Source: an uncultured Collinsella sp. (GTDB lineage: Bacteria; Actinomycetota; Coriobacteriia; Coriobacteriales; Coriobacteriaceae). From it: 64,000 bases of DNA. This document shows, piece by piece, positions 11,663 to 19,870 of the stretch (position 1 is the stretch's first letter; each line of letters begins with the position of its first letter). The notes beneath the pieces were generated by a model. The model had not been told where the DNA came from and did not search any database. It was given only the letters and a program-made list of their open reading frames with translations. The stretch is taken from contig CAUCQW010000012.1 of NCBI GenBank assembly GCA_958445065.1, positions 1-64,000 of the forward strand, written 5' to 3'. A program made the position numbers and the translations under genes.

Positions 11663-12394
11663 CTAGAACATGCCCAAGAAACCATGCACAAACAGCGCGG
11701 CCAGAGCGGCACCGACAAACGGAGCGATGCCAGGAACAAGCAGGCCGTACTTCCAGTTGTTGTCAGCCTTGTTCTTAATCGGCAGCACCTGATAGGCCAT
11801 GCGAGGACCAAGGTCACGGGCCTGGTTCATGGCGAAGCCAGTGATACCTCCCATGCCCATGCCAACAGCCCAAACGATCAGACCGACGCAGATAGCGAGC
11901 ATCAGGACGTTCTCGCCAGCACGGTTAGCAGCAGCAAGGATGGCGCTGATGAACACAAAGGCGCAGATAGCCTCGCAGAAGAAATTACGGGCATAGTTCG
12001 TACCCTCGGTGGTGGGGTTGGTCGAGAAGATGTTGCGCTGAGCAATGGGATCGATGACACCATCGGAAGCCTTGAACTCATCGGCATACATCAACCATGC
12101 GATCACGGCACCCGCAAAGCCGCCGAGCATATCGGCAATCATGAAGGGGATGCAGCTGCTCCACGGCACCAGACCGACGATGCACTGGGCAAGCACCATA
12201 GCCGGGTTCATGCACACGGCGCCACCAAAGACAAACAGGCAGACCGAGATGCCAAAAGACCAAGTGGTGATGGCAAACATATGGCCGGAGCCCTGATACT
12301 TGGTACCCTTAAGCACGGTATCGCAGTGCACGCCCACGCCAAAGATGATCATGAGGGCCGTTGCGCCGAATTCGCAGAGGAGTTTGGTAAGCAT
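11663..12394 (-). CDS. larD: MIP-family channel, LarD-like lactic acid/glycerol facilitator
   Basis: A 243-residue aquaglyceroporin with six helices. The first NPA box is at residues 63-65 (MNPAMVLAQ). The second is NQA (residues 190-192) within MNQARDLGPR; the Arg-Asp pair of the glycerol-channel class is kept but the usual proline is Gln. It lies 49 bases downstream of larA on the same strand. In Lactiplantibacillus the lar operon encodes a lactic acid channel LarD, so transport of lactate isomers is the likely role. Glycerol or another small solute is the alternative. Confidence 0.82.
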   Translation of the reverse strand: MLTKLLCEFGATALMIIFGVGVHCDTVLKGTKYQGSGHMFAITTWSFGISVCLFVFGGAVCMNPAMVLAQCIVGLVPWSSCIPFMIADMLGGFAGAVIAWLMYADEFKASDGVIDPIAQRNIFSTNPTTEGTNYARNFFCEAICAFVFISAILAAANRAGENVLMLAICVGLIVWAVGMGMGGITGFAMNQARDLGPRMAYQVLPIKNKADNNWKYGLLVPGIAPFVGAALAALFVHGFLGMF

Positions 12395-12443
12395 AAAACC
12401 TTATCTTTCTTGTCGGTTATAAACGATTCGTTTAGGCCGCGTA

Positions 12444-13721
12444 CTAGTGCTGTGCGACGACAACGCCCAGGCCATCGGGAATGACGGCCACCTTGGCATC
12501 GGCACCCTTCATCTCAAAGGCGAGCTTGAGCGCCTCATCGAGGGTGTTGACCGGCGTCATGTGCATATCCTTGATCATCTGGTGATCGCACAGGTCGGTG
12601 ACCATGATCACAGGGTGATGCGCCAGGATGCGGGCAAAGATCTGGCTCGTCCACTGGTCGGGCAGGGTCTCGTCCTTAGGACGGTCGATGCAGGCACGCT
12701 CAAACTCCGCCGGATCGTTGTCGGCGATGTTGTGATAGAAGCCCTCGCCACCGTGACCGTCGGCACAGCCGGCGACGTCGATGATCACGCCGCCCTCGGG
12801 AAGCGTAGCCTCGGCAGAGCACATGCCCTTCACGGCCTGATAGATGTTCTGGTCGAGCGGGTAGCCGCCGTTGGTGGTAATGGCAATCTCGCACTCGACG
12901 GGCTCAACGCCGGCAAGGCTCTTCACGAACTCGCAGCCAGCCTCGTGCGCCTTGTGGATGTCGCCGGCAAAGGAGCCGATGACCTCGTGCTTGCCGTTGA
13001 GCACCACGTTGAGCACAAAGGCAAGGTGAGCCATCTCGGCAGCGGCAAACATGTCCTCGCTCACGTGGTTGTGGCACAGGTTGCCGGCACGCGAATGGGA
13101 ATCGTTCACAAACTGACCGTTGTGGTTGTACATGATGGTCTTGTAGCTGGCGATGCCAGGCAGGACGGACTTGCGGCTACCAGAGAAACCGGCAAAGAAG
13201 TGCGGCTCAATAAAGCCCTCGGCAAGCAGCAGATCGCAATCGGCAGCAATCTTGTTGATGATGCACTCGCCGCCAGAAGGCAGGGTGCCGATCTTTTTCA
13301 TCATGCTGTCATCGGTCGCGACGTGCATAACGATTTCCTCGTTGGCAACGATCTCCTCGCCGTACTTGTTGACGAGTTCCTCATGCGTCGACGGACGATG
13401 CATACCCGTAGCAACCAAAATGCGCACGCGAGCCTCGGGCGCAGCGGAATGGATGTGATGCAGCAGAATAGGCATCGTCACACGCGAGGGAACGGGACGC
13501 GTATGGTCGGAGCTAATGATGACGATATCCTTCTTGCCAGCACAAAGCTCCTCGAGCGACGGCGAGCCATAAGGGTTGGCAAGCGACTCCCCTACCAGCT
13601 CTTCCTGCGATTTCGTGGTCTTAAACTCGTTTTGATGACCTTCCATCACACCCGCGAAGTTCTTATCCTCGAGCTCCAGATGCAACGTCTTGTGGTCAAA
13701 CGGCAGTTCACATTCAAACAA
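12444..13721 (-). CDS. larA: lactate racemase (nickel-pincer enzyme)
   Basis: A 425-residue LarA interconverting D- and L-lactate. The active-site positions recalled for the Lactiplantibacillus enzyme occur at the same numbers here: Asp72 and Arg75 in SSDHTRPVP, His108 in TGMHRP, His174 in EPHFFAGFSG, Lys184 in GSRKSVLPG (cofactor attachment) and His200 in YNHN (nickel ligand). The start is TTG at 13721, which gives this register. The gene forms a unit with larD and converges on larBC-tetR, so structural and cofactor genes are in two opposed units. larE is not in the window. Relatives of LarA act on other 2-hydroxyacids, so the substrate is probable, not proved. Confidence 0.88.
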   Translation of the reverse strand: MFECELPFDHKTLHLELEDKNFAGVMEGHQNEFKTTKSQEELVGESLANPYGSPSLEELCAGKKDIVIISSDHTRPVPSRVTMPILLHHIHSAAPEARVRILVATGMHRPSTHEELVNKYGEEIVANEEIVMHVATDDSMMKKIGTLPSGGECIINKIAADCDLLLAEGFIEPHFFAGFSGSRKSVLPGIASYKTIMYNHNGQFVNDSHSRAGNLCHNHVSEDMFAAAEMAHLAFVLNVVLNGKHEVIGSFAGDIHKAHEAGCEFVKSLAGVEPVECEIAITTNGGYPLDQNIYQAVKGMCSAEATLPEGGVIIDVAGCADGHGGEGFYHNIADNDPAEFERACIDRPKDETLPDQWTSQIFARILAHHPVIMVTDLCDHQMIKDMHMTPVNTLDEALKLAFEMKGADAKVAVIPDGLGVVVAQH

Positions 13722-14349
13722 TGACGAGCGCCCTCTTCCTTTTCAACTGACACACTAGATAAACCGTTGGAAGGATACGCCGCTCACCGAAAAACACCAC
13801 CGTCCACCGACTCATTAACACAACGTTCATATTTGACCCACAACAAAACGGCCGCGACCCCAAACGGGACCGCAGCCGCCTGTCAAAGACACTATAGACA
13901 GGATGATTTACGCAGCGCCGAGGCAAACATCTAGTCCGAGACGTACGCACGTAAGCCATTTTGCATAAATTCGTTAAATAATTGCATAAGATGGCGCATG
14001 GATTTCTGGCCATAACTGGGTAGTACCCTCCGGAGCGTGCATTTTTGCGAGTATTCAGCATCGCGGGATAAGATTTTGGTGCCAAAAATCTTTCAAAAGG
14101 TAGATAGTCCTCATGACTCGACCCATCTGGATAGCATGCGGCGAGAAACCAGCCATATATGATCGTCGCCAAAGCCCAATCGTCGTGCAAAAGCATCAAC
14201 AAAGGCAGCGAAAGCCGGCTATGGCCTTATGCATCAATCTTTGGCTGCTGAAAACTCCGTTTTTTGCACGTCGCCCCAAGCACCACCCTCACCCAGCGGC
14301 TGATCCGCCGAAGACCGGACATCGCAGGGCCCGCCATTAGTTTACTTTT
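13722..14349. other. non-coding stretch upstream of larA
   Basis: No convincing gene is seen in these 628 bases. The short frame at 14113-14340 (+) lacks a ribosome site and family features. GGCCGCGACCCC and GGGACCGCAGCC (about 13851-13879) form an imperfect hairpin followed by TTTTG on the minus strand, possibly an attenuator in the larA leader. The area around 13965-13990 is AT-rich and could hold a promoter, but no clean -35/-10 pair was assigned. Confidence 0.4.
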
Positions 14350-14450
14350 AGGCACACTCCGCAGGACGCAAGAAGCCCTCGCCGCACTCCACGCTATGCG
14401 CGAAGCGCGCCTTATTCCCTTCAGCTTTAATCCCAGAAGACCGAGGACGA
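14350..14450. repeat. degenerate type I palindrome, adjacent to copy 2
   Basis: Bases 14354-14386 closely resemble the left half of the element at 11545-11577 (shared ACTCCGCAGGACGCA, then TCGCCGCAC). The right end carries GACCGAGGACGA (14439-14450), like the conserved right spacer. The outer arms no longer pair. It looks like a decayed copy in tandem with the intact one that starts six bases later. Confidence 0.55.
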
Positions 14451-14455
14451 AGGGG

Positions 14456-14574
14456 CCCGATGGGTTTCCCTCTGAATGCATTCCGCAGCACGAAGCCCCC
14501 CTATCCACAGCTCCGAAGGAGCAGGATAAGGGGGCTTCAAGTGCGAGGACGCATTCAGAGGGAAACCCATCGGG
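14456..14574. repeat. nested long palindrome, type I copy 2 (also ppc terminator)
   Basis: Perfect 24-bp outer arms (14456-14479/14551-14574), 12-base spacers, a 15-bp inner stem with one mismatch (14492-14506/14524-14538) and an apical GCTCC-GAA-GGAGC hairpin. The spacers are nearly identical to copy 1 (left ATTCCGCA, right GAGGAC), while the extra helix is GCAC/GTGC instead of GGAC/GTCC. It sits 28 bases past the ppc stop and probably ends ppc transcription. Confidence 0.85.
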
Positions 14575-14601
14575 TCCCGGTGAGAGCCACAGGGCTATCG
14601 A

Positions 14602-17427
14602 TTACCCCGTGTTCTGCAATCCTGCCGAGACGCCGGTCACAGTCGAAAGAATCAGGCTCATGTACTCGGCCTTCTTCTCCTCGGCCATCTCGTCCTGATT
14701 CATGCGCACCTCGCGAAGGGCGCGGACCTGGGCGATGGACAGAGCGTCGACGTAGGGGTTACGCACGCGAACGGCGCAGCCGAGCACGCGACGACGCTGC
14801 AGCGGCCACTCATCACCGACGATGGCAAGGACCCACTTACGGGTGAGCTGCATCTCGGTAAAGACCTTCTTGGACAGATCATCGCGGTCGCCCAGATGCA
14901 GATACATCTTGGCGATGCGCTGATCGGTCTTAGCAATCGACATCTCGATGTTGTCGATAAAGGTGCGGAAGAACGGCCACTCCTGGTAGGCAGCCTTGAG
15001 CTGGTCAAGATCGCCAAGCTGCTCGCAGGCGGTGCCCAGACCGTACCAAGCGGCCAGGTTAATGCGCGCCTGGCTCCAGCTGAAGATCCACGGGATGGTA
15101 CGCAGGTCATCGAGCGACTTGGCGCCCAGACCGCGCTTGGCGGGACGCGAGCCGATCGGCAGCAGACCGACCTCGGTCAGCGGCGTCACGGTCGAGAACC
15201 ACGGTGTAAAGTCCTCGGTGTTCAGCAGGTCCAGATAGCGTTCGTGGCTTGCAGTGTTGAGCTTCTCGGCCATATCCCAGAACTTCTGCGTGGTCTCGGT
15301 GTTGGTCTTCTCGACACTCGGGGCCGACTGCAAAAGCGTTGCGGCGGCAACGGACTCAACATGGCGCTGAGCCAGCGTGCGGTTGCCGTAACGGGCAAAG
15401 ATGACTTCGCCCTGCTCGGTAAGCTTAAAGAAGCAGTTGACCGAACCCTTGGGCTGCGCCAGCACGGCCTTGTTGGCCGGGCCGCCGCCACGGCCCACGG
15501 CACCGCCGCGACCGTGCATGAGCACCAGGTCGATATCGTTCTTCTCTGCCCACTTGGCGATGCGCTCCTGCGCGGAGTGCAGCGCGAGCATGGCCGTGGT
15601 AGGACCGGCATCCTTGGAAGAGTCGGAATAGCCCAGCATGACCTCCATGCGGCGGTTGGTCTGGGCAAGGCGCTTTTGCACCACGGGCAGCGTAAGCATC
15701 TGATCGAGCACGTCGACGCAGCCCTCGAGGTCCTCGAGCTGCTCGAACAACGGGATCACGTCGAGCTCGGGGACATCCTCCTCGTGTGCAAAGGACAGGT
15801 GCGCCAGCTCAAAGACGTCGGCCACATGCTGAGCGCTCTTGGTAAACGAGATGATGTAGCGGTGCGCCATCTTCTTGCCGTAGCGCTTTTGGATGGAGCC
15901 GATAGCGCGGAAGGTATCGATGACCTCGCGCGTCATGGGCTGCAGGTCGCCATGGATACCGTTCTCGTGGATATCCTTAAGGGCGCGGGCATGCACCACG
16001 GAGTGCTGACGGAACTCCATCTCGACCATATGGAAGCCGAAGGACTCGACCTGCCAGATGATGGTTTGGACCGGGCCGTAGGCAGCACGGACGGCACCGC
16101 AGGCGGCCAGCGAACGCTGGACGACGCGCAGGTCATCCAGGAACTCGTCGGCGCTGTGGTACATGGTGTCGGTGATACGACGGACGGTGGCGTTCAGGCG
16201 GTCGGCCATGACGAGCATGACGGCGCGATGCGGCTCGTGCTCGGAGATCAGCTCGGCGCGGGCCGTGTAACGATGGCTCATCTCGACCTGATGGTTCCAC
16301 AGGTTAATGAGCTCGGCCGACGGCTTGCTGTAGGTAGCCTCGAGCGTGAGGTTGCGGCCGATGTGGCGGCACTTGTCCTCGAGCTTGAGCACCATGTGCG
16401 TAAAGTACTTGGCGGCGACCTCACGGCTCACCTTGGCGGTGACGTTGGGGTTACCGTCGCGGTCGGAACCGATCCAGCTGCCGGGATGGAAGAACGCCGG
16501 GCACAGCGGCGGCACAGTACCGGCCTTGTCGCCCAGCACCCAATCGTCAAAACGACGATAGATAACGGGGATAACGTCGAACAGCGTGTTATCGAAGATG
16601 TCGATGATGGTATCGGCTTCCTCGACCGGCGTGGGCTTCTTGAGCGCGATGGGACTCGTACGCACCAGGGCGTCGATCTCCTGCAGCATATGGCGCTCGT
16701 TCTCCACCAGGTCGGAGCCGCCCAGACGCGGACGCTCCTCCAGCAGGTTGGAGATACGGCGGATCTTGCCCTCGACGGCCTTACGACGGGCCTCGGTGGG
16801 ATGTGCGGTAAAGACAGGGTGGAACTCGAGCTTGTCGAGCAGCTCGTTGGCACCCTCGACACCCAGCTCATTCACCAGCTGGTGATAGGCAACGGTAAGC
16901 TCGTTGGCAGGATCGACCTCGGTATCGGTCGACGCACCGGCCTCGCGCTCGCGCAGCTGCGCCACACGGTAGTTCTCCTCCGACAGGTTTGCCAGATGGA
17001 AAAAGCTCGTAAAGGCGCGAACGATGACCTGCTGCTTATCGAGCGGCAGGCTGTCGATCAAATCGACGACCTCACGAAATGCCACGGCAGTGGGCTCGTC
17101 GGCGGTGGGCACGCCCTGCTCGTCGACGGCTTCGTCGGCAGCGCAGGTACCGGGGTTGCCGGCATTGACCACAATCTCGGCTGTCAAAATCTTGTCGAAC
17201 AGGTCCGCGATCTCGGGATCATACTCGCTAAGCACACGGCGCTCCAGGCGCAAGAACAGCGCCAGATTGTCGCGCAGCTCCTCGGGGATCTCGATCTCGG
17301 CGAGACGCTCCCTGGACTCGGCATTCGAGCCGATTCGGTTAACGAGGCGGTTGACCACGGCAGCGACGCGCGCCGCGGCTTCGGGTACAGACTGGTTGCT
17401 TAGGTTCTCAGCCACGTTTCCTCCCAT
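14602..17427 (-). CDS. ppc: phosphoenolpyruvate carboxylase
   Basis: A 941-residue enzyme carboxylating PEP to oxaloacetate, the anaplerotic reaction. Motifs include the catalytic-His segment VFTAHPTEARRKAVEGK, GSDRDGNPNVT, YSDSSKDAG (most homologues have Gly where the second Ser of SS is), the Gly-rich loop HGRGGAVGRGGGP and the invariant C-terminal QNTG. Length fits bacterial PEPC (about 880-950). ATG 17427 has its GGAGG only one base away, so GTG 17415, with GGGAGG four bases before it, may be the true start, four codons shorter. It is monocistronic, with the hisS terminator upstream. Confidence 0.96.
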   Translation of the reverse strand: MGGNVAENLSNQSVPEAAARVAAVVNRLVNRIGSNAESRERLAEIEIPEELRDNLALFLRLERRVLSEYDPEIADLFDKILTAEIVVNAGNPGTCAADEAVDEQGVPTADEPTAVAFREVVDLIDSLPLDKQQVIVRAFTSFFHLANLSEENYRVAQLREREAGASTDTEVDPANELTVAYHQLVNELGVEGANELLDKLEFHPVFTAHPTEARRKAVEGKIRRISNLLEERPRLGGSDLVENERHMLQEIDALVRTSPIALKKPTPVEEADTIIDIFDNTLFDVIPVIYRRFDDWVLGDKAGTVPPLCPAFFHPGSWIGSDRDGNPNVTAKVSREVAAKYFTHMVLKLEDKCRHIGRNLTLEATYSKPSAELINLWNHQVEMSHRYTARAELISEHEPHRAVMLVMADRLNATVRRITDTMYHSADEFLDDLRVVQRSLAACGAVRAAYGPVQTIIWQVESFGFHMVEMEFRQHSVVHARALKDIHENGIHGDLQPMTREVIDTFRAIGSIQKRYGKKMAHRYIISFTKSAQHVADVFELAHLSFAHEEDVPELDVIPLFEQLEDLEGCVDVLDQMLTLPVVQKRLAQTNRRMEVMLGYSDSSKDAGPTTAMLALHSAQERIAKWAEKNDIDLVLMHGRGGAVGRGGGPANKAVLAQPKGSVNCFFKLTEQGEVIFARYGNRTLAQRHVESVAAATLLQSAPSVEKTNTETTQKFWDMAEKLNTASHERYLDLLNTEDFTPWFSTVTPLTEVGLLPIGSRPAKRGLGAKSLDDLRTIPWIFSWSQARINLAAWYGLGTACEQLGDLDQLKAAYQEWPFFRTFIDNIEMSIAKTDQRIAKMYLHLGDRDDLSKKVFTEMQLTRKWVLAIVGDEWPLQRRRVLGCAVRVRNPYVDALSIAQVRALREVRMNQDEMAEEKKAEYMSLILSTVTGVSAGLQNTG

Positions 17428-17579
17428 TCCTCCTTCTATGCACGTAACATGCGGTATTCATTATAGGCGCTTGAGAAATACTTTCGACACTGATTGCGCT
17501 TTACCACACAAAAGTATTTTCTGCATTGCAAAGGTTTTTGCCCTAAATGGTCGTATTTCTCGGTGGGCGGCATACGTAA

Positions 17580-17615
17580 ACGGGGGCATTCCGCATAAAA
17601 GCGAAACACCCCCGT
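17580..17615 (-). terminator. hairpin downstream of hisS
   Basis: ACGGGGG (17580-17586) pairs with CCCCCGT (17609-17615) around a 22-base loop, 58 bases past the hisS stop; TTT follows on the minus strand. The loop contains ATTCCGC, also found in the type I palindromes. Confidence 0.5.
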
Positions 17616-17672
17616 AACAATCGCTCTCCATGAGCAGGACACGTTAGCAGGCCCGAAGCTCAAAAAGATGCG

Positions 17673-18986
17673 CTACAGGCGCTCGCGAACCGCCTCGACG
17701 ACGTTGTCCAGATCGGCGAGCACCTCGTCATGGCTCTGCATGTCGCGCACTTTGACCTTGCCGGCGGCAAGCTCGTCGCCACCCAGGACCAAGATGAGCT
17801 TGGCGCCTACCTTATCGGCTTGCTTAAACTGGGCCTTGAGCGAACGACCCTGATAGTCGGCCTCGGCCACGATACCTGCGGCGCGAAGCTCCTGCGTAAT
17901 GGCAAAGACGTTCTGACGCAGCTCCTTGCCGGCGTTGGCGACATAGACGCACGGGGCCTCATCGGCACCCAAATCGCTGCCAAAGGCCTGCAGGGCCAGC
18001 AGGGCGCGCTCAAAACCGACAGCAAAGCCGACGCCCGCCGTGGGCTTGCCACCCTCGAGCTCGACCAGGCCATCGTAGCGGCCGCCGCCGCCGATGGAGC
18101 CGACGCCGGCGCCAGGGGCCTCGACCTCAAAGACAGTACGGGTGTAGTAGTCCAGGCCGCGCACCAAGGTGGGATCCTCGACATACTCGATACCGGCGGC
18201 ATCCAGATAGCGCTTGACCTGCTCGTAGTGCTCGCGGCACTCATCGCACAGGTTGTCACCCATCAGCGGAGCCTCGGCCATGATCTCGCGGCAGTGGTCG
18301 TTCTTGCAGTCGAAGGCACGCAGCGGGTTGAGCTCGGCGCGCTCGCGGCACTCATCGCACATCTCGTCGGCGTGATCGAGGATGAACTGCTTAACCTGCT
18401 CGCGATAAGCCGGACGGCACTGGGCGTCACCCATCGAGTTGATGAGCAGACGAAGCTTGGAAAGATCGAAGCCCAGGCGCTTGTAGAACTCCATGAGCAT
18501 GATGATGCACTCGGCGTCTGCCGCCGGATCGGGAGCGCCGAGCCACTCGATGCCCACCTGGTGGAACTGGCGCAGGCGGCCCTTCTGGGGACGCTCGCCG
18601 CGGAACATGGCCTCGGCGTAGTAAGCCTTAAACGGCGTGGAGCCCTGGGGCACCAGATTGTTCTCGACGACGGCGCGCACCACGCCGGCCGTGCCCTCGG
18701 GGCGAAGTGCCAGGCGCTGCTTGGGCTTGAGTTTGGTGTCGGTGCCCTCGGTAAAGACGCGCTCCAGGTTGGCACCGCTGAACACGCGGAACATTTCCTT
18801 GCGCACGACGTCGGTCGACTGGCCGATACCGTGGACAAACACGTCAACCTGCTCGATCGCGGGCGTCTCGATGGGTTTAAAACCAAACGGCTCGAACACG
18901 CCGGCCGCAATCTGCTGCATCTTTTGCCAGGCGCGCATCTCGGCGCCGATAAGGTCGCGGGTTCCCTCCGCCTTCTGTGCCTGCAT
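17673..18986 (-). CDS. hisS: histidyl-tRNA synthetase
   Basis: A 437-residue class II synthetase for tRNA-His. The N-terminal KAEGTRDLIG and the later RPEGTAGVVRAVVEN (motif 2 region) and VRGLDYYTRTVFEV (histidine A motif) identify it. A Cys-rich insertion near residues 200-250 carries DEMCDECRERAE and NLCDECREH, as in several actinobacterial HisRS, and may bind zinc. The frame extends two codons upstream to a TTG, but ATG 18986 with AAGGTG eight bases before it is more natural. A C-terminal anticodon-binding domain is present. Confidence 0.96.
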   Translation of the reverse strand: MQAQKAEGTRDLIGAEMRAWQKMQQIAAGVFEPFGFKPIETPAIEQVDVFVHGIGQSTDVVRKEMFRVFSGANLERVFTEGTDTKLKPKQRLALRPEGTAGVVRAVVENNLVPQGSTPFKAYYAEAMFRGERPQKGRLRQFHQVGIEWLGAPDPAADAECIIMLMEFYKRLGFDLSKLRLLINSMGDAQCRPAYREQVKQFILDHADEMCDECRERAELNPLRAFDCKNDHCREIMAEAPLMGDNLCDECREHYEQVKRYLDAAGIEYVEDPTLVRGLDYYTRTVFEVEAPGAGVGSIGGGGRYDGLVELEGGKPTAGVGFAVGFERALLALQAFGSDLGADEAPCVYVANAGKELRQNVFAITQELRAAGIVAEADYQGRSLKAQFKQADKVGAKLILVLGGDELAAGKVKVRDMQSHDEVLADLDNVVEAVRERL

Positions 18987-19052
18987 GGGCAAACACCTTT
19001 CTTTTGTATCGCGTCATAGGTAGTGGACATTATACGGCACAAAGCAGCAACG

Positions 19053-19255
19053 CGGCGGCGCGCCTGACCGAACGAGGGTATGGGGACTCGTTCGGCCAGA
19101 CGCGCCGCCGCTGTTTGTGATCCCTTTTCCTCCGTCCCCTTCGGATCACGTGATCCCTTGGGGACGGAGGAATAGGGATCATTTCGTAGGCCCGTGGCCG
19201 CCTTGGAAACCGAATGATGGTACGAGCATCCATTCGGCTTCCAAGGCGGCCACGG
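19053..19255. repeat. array of three long palindromes upstream of hisS
   Basis: Three tandem inverted repeats fill the gap: 19053-19076/19087-19110 (24-base arms, two mismatches), 19118-19139/19160-19181 (22-base arms, one mismatch, with the palindrome GGATCACGTGATCC in its loop) and 19192-19216/19231-19255 (25-base arms, one mismatch). None ends in a U-run. The arm sequences are unrelated to each other, but the lengths are alike. Confidence 0.8.
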
Positions 19256-19290
19256 ACAGAACGGGACGAACAGAAAAGAGCGACGGACGC

Positions 19291-19740
19291 CTACTCCCCC
19301 GCCACGCTCGCGCGCAGCTTGGCGGCGATGGGCTCGGATACCAGCAGGAACACGAGCATGACCACGGAGCACGCCAAGCACACGATCCAGGTGCTCGCAA
19401 AGGAGCCCGAGACGGCAAAGAGCACGTAGACCTGCCACAGCTCACCGACAAAGCTCATGCCGGCAAGCACCGCCGAGGTAGCGATAACGGTAAGCGAGCC
19501 CAATACGCGGCCACTCACCTTATCGGCAACATGACCGATAACGAGCGAACCCACGACACTCACCACGGTGGAGATGGCATTGGAGACGTTGTACTGCGCA
19601 AGGGAAATACCCAGGTTGCTGACGATCAGCGGCTGGAACAGGCTCATGCAGTTGACGAAAATCGTGTAACACGTGGCCATGATCACGAAGCCGGAGGCCA
19701 CCACGAGCCAGCCGGGGAAGAACTTACGCTGCTGGGGCAT
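19291..19740 (-). pseudogene. internally deleted MFS transporter remnant
   Basis: This 149-residue frame starts with four normal MFS helices (GWLVVASGFVIMATCYTIF onward, with motif-A-like GHVADKVSGR between helices 2 and 3). Near residue 116 (SGSFAS) it jumps to what looks like a final helix and cytoplasmic tail (TWIVCLACSVVMLVFLL, then EPIAAKLR). Full MFS proteins have about 400 residues, so roughly 250 appear to have been removed in frame. The ribosome site (AAAGGAGC) is intact. It resembles oxalate/formate-antiporter-like MFS members; transport function is unlikely. Confidence 0.75.
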
Positions 19741-19778
19741 ACTGCTCCTTTTAGACAAACGAATAGCCTGCGCCGGGC

Positions 19779-19870
19779 GCCGGTAGTGCCCAAGATTGCC
19801 TTGAAAGACAAGGGCATAGGCCTTACGGCCATGCCCGCAGGCTTGAAAGGCAAGGTTGGGTGCTACCGGT
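19779..19870. repeat. nested palindrome, type II, after the amidohydrolase
   Basis: 24-base outer arms (19779-19802/19847-19870, about 19 pairs) enclose a core GGGCAT-A-GGCC-TTAC-GGCC-ATGCCC (19812-19836). The right arm overlaps the amidohydrolase stop codon. The core resembles those at 27741-27781 and 50359-50388, and it may serve as that gene's terminator. Confidence 0.65.

Noticed and set aside
14113..14340. 75-codon frame in the larA-ppc gap
   Set aside because: No ribosome site, no recognisable features, and it ends inside palindrome-rich sequence.
18993..19290. T-box or other leader upstream of hisS (also considered for serS, aspS and metG)
   Set aside because: No T-box sequence or specifier-like structure was found; the hisS region consists of three long palindromes, and the other leaders are too short.
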